The notes under the pieces: model-generated
Databases searched by the model: none
Seen by the model: only the letters and a program-made list of their open reading frames with translations
What the model was told of the DNA's origin: nothing
Shown: positions 1 to 5,262 of the stretch, piece after piece
Numbering within the stretch: position 1 is the stretch's first letter
How the letters are laid out: each line of letters opens with the position of its first letter
Program-made: the position numbers and the translations under genes
Assembly (NCBI GenBank): GCA_025928735.1
Contig: JAICIW010000190.1
Coordinates: forward strand, 1 to 5,262
Source: Rhodanobacteraceae bacterium
Lineage (GTDB): Bacteria > Pseudomonadota > Gammaproteobacteria > Xanthomonadales > Rhodanobacteraceae
Length of the DNA: 5,262 nt
Direction: 5' to 3'

Positions 1-1
1 G

Positions 2-905
2 ACCGACCAACTCGATGCGCTGGAAATACGCTACCTCGGCAATCGCGATCCGAACCTGCGCTACGCGCTGCTCACGGATTTCCCCGACGCGCCCGAGCGC
101 GACATGCAGGGCGACGCCGCGCTGCTGCAATTGGCCACGGCGGGCGTAGACCGGCTCAACGCGAAATATCCGCTCAGCGGCAGCACGCGCTTTTACCTGT
201 TCCACCGGCCGCGCGAATGGAACGCGCGGCAATCGGTGTGGATGGGCTTCGAGCGCAAACGCGGCAAGCTGGGTGACCTGAATCGCGTGATGCGTGGCGC
301 GCATCCGGATCGCGCCTTCAGCGTGATGGTCGGCGACCTCGATGCGCTGCAGACCGCGCGTTACGTGATCACGCTGGATGCGGACACCCTGCTTCCGCCG
401 GAAGCCGCGCGCAAGCTGATCGAAACCATGGCGCATCCGTTGAACCGACCATGGTTCAGCAAGGGCTCGCGCCGCGTGGTCGCCGGTTACGGGCTTCTGC
501 AGCCGCGCATTTCGGTGACGTGGAGCGCCGATCGCCCCAGCCGCTTCGCGCGCCTGTACAGCGATTCCACCGGCCTCGATCCGTACACGCGCGCGGTATC
601 GGACGTGTACCAGGATTTGTTCAGCGAGGCATCGTTCGTCGGCAAGGGCATCTACGACGTGGATGCGTTCAGTCGCTCGGTCGGCTCGCGTTTTCCGAAC
701 GATTTGATCCTGTCGCACGACTTGCTGGAAGGCTCGTACGCGCGCGCCGGACTGGTCAGCGACATCGAACTGATCGAACACCAGCCCAACAGCTTCAGCG
801 TGGACGTACGCCGTCGCCATCGCTGGACGCGCGGCGACTGGCAGATCGTGCAATGGCTGCTGCCGATCGTGCCCGGCCCGCGCCGGCGCGGCCTGCGCAA
901 CACGC
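2..905 (+). other. GT84 glycosyltransferase domain (partial at its N-terminal edge)
   Basis: This part adds glucose from UDP-glucose to the growing beta-1,2 chain on the cytoplasmic side of the membrane. Visible motifs, in order, are ALLTDFPDA (first Asp of the GT-A fold, residue 26), FERKRGKLGDLN (83-94), the metal and nucleotide-sugar binding DAD (126-128) inside ITLDADTLLP, VGKGIYDVDAF (acceptor-side loop, 213-223), SHDLLEG (238-244, with D240 and E243 as catalytic-base candidates) and the RRHRW form of the (Q/R)xxRW motif (271-275). These match the D, DxD, E/D, (Q/R)xxRW set reported as essential in Brucella Cgs. All are present, so the polymerase looks active. The first part of the domain lies left of the window. 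Confidence 0.9.
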
Positions 906-3900
906 TGAAGGCGCACCATCGCTGGAAGATCATGGACAACCTGCGTCGCGGGCTGGTGCCGCTGGCGATGCTGGCGCTGTTGCTGCGCGGCTGGTCGCAC
1001 GGGCCGTTCGCGGTGTACTGGACGCTGATCGTGGTGGCGTTGCTGCTGGGTGCGCCGCTGCTGATCGCGCTGGTACAGGTGGCGCGCAACCTCAAGCAGC
1101 GCGTGCCGCGCCGGCGCTGGCGCAGCACCTGGCGCGGCATCCGCGACGAATTGCTGCGCGACGTGTTTTCGATCGCAACCCTGCCGTTCGAAACCTGGGT
1201 GAACCTCGACGCGATCGCCCGCAGTGCCGGGCGGCTGCTGTTCACGCGCCGGCACCTGCTGGAATGGACGCCGATGACCGACGCGATGCGCGGCGCGGCA
1301 GCCACGCTCGCGCAATACGTGCGGCTGATGTGGGTGGCGCCGGCAACGGCGCTGGTGGCAGGCCTCGCGCTCGGCTGGCAGGTGCCCGAGGCACTACCGG
1401 CGGCGCTGGCGTTCCTGATGCTGTGGTTCATGGCGCCGGCACTGGCCTGGTCGATCAGCCGCACCCCGGAACGCCCGCCGCTGCCGCTGGATGCCGCCCA
1501 GCAGATCTTCCTGCGCAGCGTCGCGCGACGCATCTGGCACTGGTTCGACACCTTCGTGAACGCCCGCGAGAACTGGCTGCCGCCGGACAACTGCCAGGCG
1601 TTTCCGGTCGAACAGATCGCGCACCGCACTTCGCCGACCAACATCGGCATGGCGCTGCTGGCCAACCTCACCGCCCACGATTTCGGTTACATCACCCGCG
1701 CCACGTTGCTGCGCCGCACCGCTGCGACGCTGGAAGCGCTGGGGCGCCTGCCGCGGCATCGCGGACACTTCTACAACTGGTACGACACGCTCAGCCTTGA
1801 ACCCTTGACGCCACGCTACGTGTCCAGCGTGGACTCGGGCAACCTGATGGCGTGCCTGCTGGTGCTGGCCAGTGCGCTGGAACACACCGGCGAAGACGCG
1901 CTGGTGTCGGTGAACCTCGCGCACGGGCTGCGCGACACCGCCCGCGTGCTGGGCGACCAACTGCCCGGCGTGGACGCCGCCGATCCGCACGCCAACCTTG
2001 CGCTGGCCGCGACGCTGACGGAACTCGACGGGCTGGTCGCCGACGCGGACGGCAACGCCGACAACCTGCCGGTACTGCACGGCCTGCTGGCACGCATCGA
2101 GGCCGAGTCGGGCAAGCTCGCGCAACTTGCATCCGACAACGCGGTCACCAGCGAATTCGGCGAATGGGTGCGCGTGTTTGCGCGGCAGGCGACGGCCGCC
2201 TACGAGGAACTGGATGAACTGGCGCCGTGGCTCGGCCTCGGTGACTGTGGCAGCGACGACGAAATCGCGCGCGCACGGCTGGCGGAACTGGAACGCAACC
2301 CTTCACGCGCCCATGCGCAGGTGCTGGCGGGCGACGCCATCCTGCGTCTTGCCAACGAAGGCGCCACCGACGTGTGCGCCGCACTCGACGAGTTGCGCGC
2401 GACCCTCAATCGCCAGCACGACGATGCGCTGGCGCTGGCTGCGCAATGCCGCGCGTTCGCGACGGTGGATCTGGAATTCCTGTTCGACGAAAGGCGCGAA
2501 CAATTCGTGATCGGTTACGACGTCGAGCGTGACAAGCGCGATGCCAGCCACTACGACCTACTGGCGTCAGAAGCACGCATCCTGAGTTACGTCGCGATCG
2601 CACAGGGCCAGGTGCCGCCGACCCACTGGTTCAAGCTGGGGCGCCTGTTCACCATCGCGGTCGGGCGGCCCACGCTGGTGTCGTGGAGCGGCTCGATGTT
2701 CGAGTACCTGATGCCGCATCTGCTGATGCCGGCCTATCGCAACACGCTGCTGTTCGACACCTGCAGCGCCGCGGTGGGCCGGCAGATCCAGTACGGTGCG
2801 CAGCAGCAGGTGCCGTGGGGCGTTTCGGAGTCCGCGTACAACATCACCGACATCAATCTGACCTATCAATACCGCGCGTTCGGCGTGCCGGGGCTGGGCC
2901 TGAAACGCGGGCTGGGCGAGGATCTGGTGGTCGCGCCGTACGCCAGTGCGATGGCGTTGATGTTCGATCCCGCCGCGGCCTGCGACAACCTCGAACATCT
3001 GGCCGGCATCGGCGCGCTGACCCGTTACGGCTTCTACGAGGCCCTCGACTTCACCGCGGGACGCGTCAGCGAGAACGAAGACTTTGCGCTGGTGAAAAGC
3101 TGGATGGCGCACCACCACGGCATGAGCTTGCTCGCGCTGTCCTCGCTGTTGAACGGCCAGCCGCTGCAACAACGCTTCATGCGCGACCCAATGTTCCGCG
3201 CCCACGAGCTGCTGTTGCGCGAAAAGATTCCCGAGGCGCGGCCGCGGCATCCGGCCACGCTGGACGTGGAGCAGCCGCGCCGGACCCGCGCGGGCAGCGG
3301 CGTGCAGACACGCGACATCACCCGCATGGACACCCCGCTGCCGGAAGTGCACCTGCTGTCCAACGGCAATTACCACGTGATGCTGACCCAGACCGGCGCG
3401 GGCTACAGCCGTTGGCGCGATCTCGCGCTCACGCGCTGGCGGGGCGATGCGGTGCGCGATGACGAAGGCACGTTCGTATTCGTGCGCGATGTCGAATCGG
3501 GCAAATTGTGGTCGGCCACGCAGCAGCCGATGGGCGACGCCGGCGGCAGTTGCAGCGCGACCTTCTCGCAGGCACGCGCGGAATTCCATCGCACCGACCA
3601 TGGCATCGCCACCGAAGTGCTGGTCGCGGTGTCGGCCGAGGACGACATCGAGCTCAGGCGCGTGCGCCTGACCAACCGCACCCTGAAGACCCGCACGCTG
3701 GAGATCACCAGCTATGCCGAAATCGTGCTCGCGCCACCGGATGCCGATGCCTCGCATCCCGTGTTCAGCAAACTGTTTCTTGAAACCGAGTCGGCGCCGG
3801 AACTGGACGCGCTGCTGGCGACGCGCCGGCCGCGCAGCCCGGACGAACACAACCCGTGGCTGGTGCACCAGATGACCACCCGTGGCGGCACGCTGGGAAG

Positions 3901-5262
3901 TGGCGGCTGCGAAACCGATCGCGAGGCGTTCCTCGGCCGGCTGCGCGATCCCTCCCATGCGCGCGCGCTCGGCGATGGTGCGGTGCTTCCCGGACACACC
4001 GGCGCGGTGCTCGATCCGATCGTGTCGATCCGCCGCCGCATCCAGATCCGGCCCGGCCACACCGCCGGCCTCGACATCCTCACCGGCGTCGCGCGCGATC
4101 GCGAGGCCGCGCTGGAACTGGCGCGGAAGTATCGCGAACGGCATCTGCACCAGCGCGTGTTCCAGTTGGCGTGGACGCACGATCAGGTCGCGCTGCAGCA
4201 ACTCAACATGAGCGCGGTCGAGGCGCAACGCTATGAACGTGTCGCCAGCGTGCTGCTGTACGGCCCGATCGCCGCGCGCCGCGACGCCGACGGTACCCTC
4301 CCGACGCAATCGGCGCTGTGGAAGCACGGCATTTCCGGCGACCTGCCGATCGTGCTGGCACGGGTCGCCAACGCCAGCCAGATCGATCTGGTACGCCACC
4401 TGATCCAGGCGCACGGCTACTGGCAATTGCGCGGCCTGCACGCGGATCTCCTGATCTGGAACGAGGAGCTTTCCGGCTACCGACAGGAATTGCAGGAACA
4501 CATTTTGTACCTGATCGAATCCGGCGCCGAGGCGCGCGGCGGCCAGGGGCGCGGCAAGATGTTCGCGTGGCGCATCGAACACCTGGCCGCGCCCGATCGC
4601 GCGCTGATGCTGTCGGTCGCGCGCTGCGTGTTCTCCGGCGACGAAGGCCGCCTGCGCGACCAGATCGTGCGGATGATGCCGGATGCCGATGTCGCGCCAC
4701 CGGCCAAATTGGCACTGCGCAAACCGCTGCCCGCGAGTTATGCGTTGCAGCCCCCTTCCGAAGACCTGCGGCTGCCGAACCTGCTGGGCGGTTTCCGCAA
4801 CGACGGCAGCGAATACACAATCTGGTTGAAACCCGGCGCGCCTACCCCCGCGCCATGGAGCAACGTGCTCGCCAACGAATCGTTCGGCTCGGTGGTGAGC
4901 GAATCCGGCGGCGCCTACACGTTCGCCGAAAACGCTCACGAATTCCGGCTGACGCCCTGGTACAACGATCCGCTGCGCGATACCAGCGGCGAAGCGACGT
5001 GGTTGCGCGACGAAGCCACCGGCGAATTCTGGTCGGTGATGCCGCAGCCCTCGCCGAGCGGCGACGCCTATCGCACCTGCCACGGCTTCGGCTACAGCCG
5101 CTTCGAACACGCGCACGCCGATCTCTACAGCGAAGCCACCGTATTCGTGGCGCGCGAAGCGCCAGTGAAACTGACGCTGCTGAAACTCGTCAACAAGAGC
5201 GATCGCCCGCGCACCGTTTCGCTGACCAGCTACCTCGAATGGGTGCTGGGCGAACGCCGCGA
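2..5262 (+). CDS. ndvB: Cyclic beta-1,2-glucan synthase (NdvB/ChvB/Cgs type), internal fragment open at both ends
   Basis: This is a multidomain inner-membrane enzyme that makes cyclic beta-1,2-glucan from UDP-glucose. The frame is open for 1,753 codons with neither start nor stop in the window. Domains in order: GT84 glycosyltransferase (residues 1-301, with DxD at 126-128, SHDLLEG at 238-244 and RRHRW at 271-275); four membrane segments (317-483); glycoamylase-like GH189 cyclisation domain (497-1078, with HFYNWYDT, SVDSGNL, YDLLASEAR and WGVSESAYN); GH94-type sandwich 1 (1111-1370); helical stretch with GISGDLP (1443-1449); and sandwich 2 (1587 to the edge, with TPAPW, SESG, LTPWYNDP, HGFGYS and EWVLGE). 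This order is that of ChvB, NdvB and Cgs. The missing N-terminus should hold two more membrane helices, and the missing C-terminus the GH94 barrel with its catalytic acid. I see no frameshift or internal stop. The family call is near certain from the motif order; the symbol follows the rhizobial and Xanthomonas name. Operon partners and regulation cannot be seen. Confidence 0.95.
950..1459 (+). other. Cluster of four predicted membrane segments after the GT84 domain
   Basis: Hydrophobic stretches lie at about residues 317-331, 336-358, 442-459 and 464-483 (bases 950-994, 1007-1075, 1325-1378 and 1391-1450). They form two hairpins separated by a basic, amphipathic loop of about 80 residues. 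The loop contains RVPRRRWR and, later, TRRHLLEWTP, which resembles the conserved loop of known synthases. Six membrane helices were mapped in Brucella Cgs, with the catalytic domains in the cytoplasm, so two helices should lie upstream of the window. The segment edges are by eye; the first is short and contains one Arg near its end. Confidence 0.75.
1490..3235 (+). other. Glycoamylase-like GH189 domain, assigned to ring closure by transglycosylation
   Basis: In recent work on this family the middle glycoamylase-like domain was shown to cyclise linear beta-1,2-glucan and was named GH189. Here it runs over about residues 497-1078. Its first part carries IAHRTSPTNIGMALL, HFYNWYDT (589-596) and SSVDSGNL (608-615). 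Its second part, which matches the old glycoamylase Pfam domain, carries FLFDERREQFVIGY, SHYDLLASEAR (849-859), HWFKLGR, WGVSESAYN (939-947), SENEDFALVKSWM (starting at 1023) and AHHHGMSLLAL. E943 in GVSES and E1024 in SENED are the acidic residues I would first test as catalytic, but I assign neither from the sequence alone. The two conserved parts are separated by a variable helical insertion. Confidence 0.8.
1850..2455 (+). other. Variable, helix-rich insertion between the two conserved halves of the GH189 region
   Basis: Residues about 617-818 are rich in Ala, Leu, Asp and Glu in heptad-like spacing. They have none of the aromatic and glycine motifs of the flanking parts. Acidic patches such as DELAPWLGLGDCGSDDE alternate with helical runs such as LAELERNPSRAHAQVL. 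Known synthases also carry a poorly conserved helical stretch here, so this is probably a structural spacer or docking surface and not a separate enzyme. Function unknown. Confidence 0.5.
3332..4110 (+). other. First GH94/GT36-type beta-sandwich module
   Basis: Residues about 1111-1370 show the pattern of the N-terminal sandwich of GH94 phosphorylases: TPLPEVHLLSNGNYHVML, GAGYSRW (1132-1138), RDVESGKLWS (1162-1171), LTNRTLKTRTLEITSYAEI, SHPVFSKLF (1251-1259), ETDREAFLGR (1304-1313) and GAVLDPI. Such sandwiches are non-catalytic and pack against the barrel and substrate. In this protein no catalytic barrel of normal length follows the module before the second copy begins, so it is likely structural or glucan-binding. 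Confidence 0.75.
4112..4759 (+). other. Helical stretch with GISGD and IWNEE motifs between the two sandwiches
   Basis: Residues about 1371-1586 are mainly helical. They contain FQLAWTHDQVALQQLNMS, VASVLLYG, SALWKHGISGDLPIVL (1437-1452) and LLIWNEELSGYRQELQEHI (bases 4448-4504). These motifs are typical of cyclic glucan synthases, and GISGD-like motifs also occur in GH94 phosphorylases. The stretch of about 200 residues is too short for a complete catalytic barrel, so I read it as a linker with a reduced helical unit. That role is inferred. Confidence 0.6.
4760..5262 (+). other. Second GH94-type beta-sandwich, start of the C-terminal phosphorylase domain (cut by the window edge)
   Basis: Residues 1587-1753 carry the signature run of the C-terminal GH94 unit of cyclic glucan synthases: LLGGFRNDGSEYTIWL, TPAPWSNVLAN (1615-1625), VSESGGAY (SESG at 1633-1636), EFRLTPWYNDP (1647-1657), WLRDEATGEFWS, HGFGYSRF (1694-1701) and TSYLEWVLGERR at the right edge. 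In Brucella Cgs the C-terminal GH94 domain is a phosphorylase that controls chain length. The catalytic Asp and the barrel lie beyond the window, so activity cannot be judged here. Confidence 0.85.

Noticed and set aside
451..1800. 449-codon + strand open frame in another register
   Set aside because: Its translation is an Arg/Ala/Pro/His-rich string without motifs, typical of an off-frame reading of GC-rich DNA. It overlaps the GT84 and membrane segments that are clear in the true frame.
652..2125. Overlapping - strand open frames of 339 and 243 codons
   Set aside because: They overlap the true frame fully, have low-complexity composition and no recognisable domain; the 243-codon one ends at the sense Leu codon CTA at 1394, again a codon-usage effect.
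3110..3118. HHH run as a possible metal site or tag
   Set aside because: Three histidines in a row inside a conserved family motif do not indicate a tag, and no further metal ligands are evident nearby. It is kept only as a residue substitution to check.
2683..3462. 259-codon + strand open frame over the glycoamylase-like domain
   Set aside because: It is an off-frame shadow. The same bases in the true frame give WGVSESAYN and AHHHGMSLLAL, which are family motifs.
2567..5116. Long - strand open frame of 849 codons that could be called a gene
   Set aside because: It is the codon-register shadow of the synthase, begins with GTG inside coding sequence, shows no domain motifs, and is explained by the lack of TTA, CTA and TCA codons. 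The + frame carries a continuous series of known family motifs over the same bases.
1..5262. Search for promoters, terminators, RNA genes, insertion sequences, CRISPR-like repeats and frameshifts
   Set aside because: The window is coding throughout. I saw no spaced direct repeats, no inverted-repeat ends, no T-rich hairpin and no tRNA or rRNA-like stretch; the translated motifs stay in one frame from edge to edge.

Overview
The whole 5,262-base window lies inside one protein-coding gene on the + strand. One reading frame (codons starting at position 2) stays open from the left edge to the right edge, giving 1,753 consecutive codons with no stop. Both the start and the stop codon lie outside the window. 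The translation reads as the middle of a very large cyclic beta-1,2-glucan synthase of the NdvB/ChvB/Cgs type, a family whose members usually run to about 2,800 residues. By proportion, roughly 500 N-terminal and 550 or more C-terminal residues are missing. Residue numbers below count from the first complete codon in the window.

The layout from left to right is as follows. A family-84 glycosyltransferase (GT84) domain occupies about 2-905, with its DxD, SHDLLEG and RxxRW motifs intact. Four hydrophobic membrane segments lie at about 950-1459. A glycoamylase-like domain, now called GH189 and assigned to ring closure, spans about 1490-3235 and contains a variable helical insertion. A first GH94/GT36-type beta-sandwich lies at about 3332-4110. 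A helical stretch with a GISGD motif follows at about 4112-4759. A second GH94-type beta-sandwich starts at about 4760 and is cut by the right edge, before the catalytic barrel of the C-terminal phosphorylase domain would begin.

From knowledge of the family, the parts work in series. The GT84 domain polymerises glucose from UDP-glucose into a beta-1,2 chain at the inner face of the cytoplasmic membrane. The GH94 part trims the chain by phosphorolysis and so sets its length. The GH189 domain closes the ring by transglycosylation. The product is then exported to the periplasm, where it serves in osmotic adaptation and host interaction.

The DNA is GC-rich (about two thirds by eye), with strong G/C preference at third codon positions. 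This fits a high-GC proteobacterium. A gammaproteobacterium of the Xanthomonadales type or a rhizobial alphaproteobacterium are both possible, and the sequence alone does not decide. There is no intergenic DNA, RNA gene, mobile element, CRISPR array, promoter or terminator in the window. The other long open frames, including an 849-codon one on the - strand, are side effects of the codon bias. I found no undescribed system. The most notable points are the internal duplication of the sandwich module and a few residue-level departures from the family pattern.
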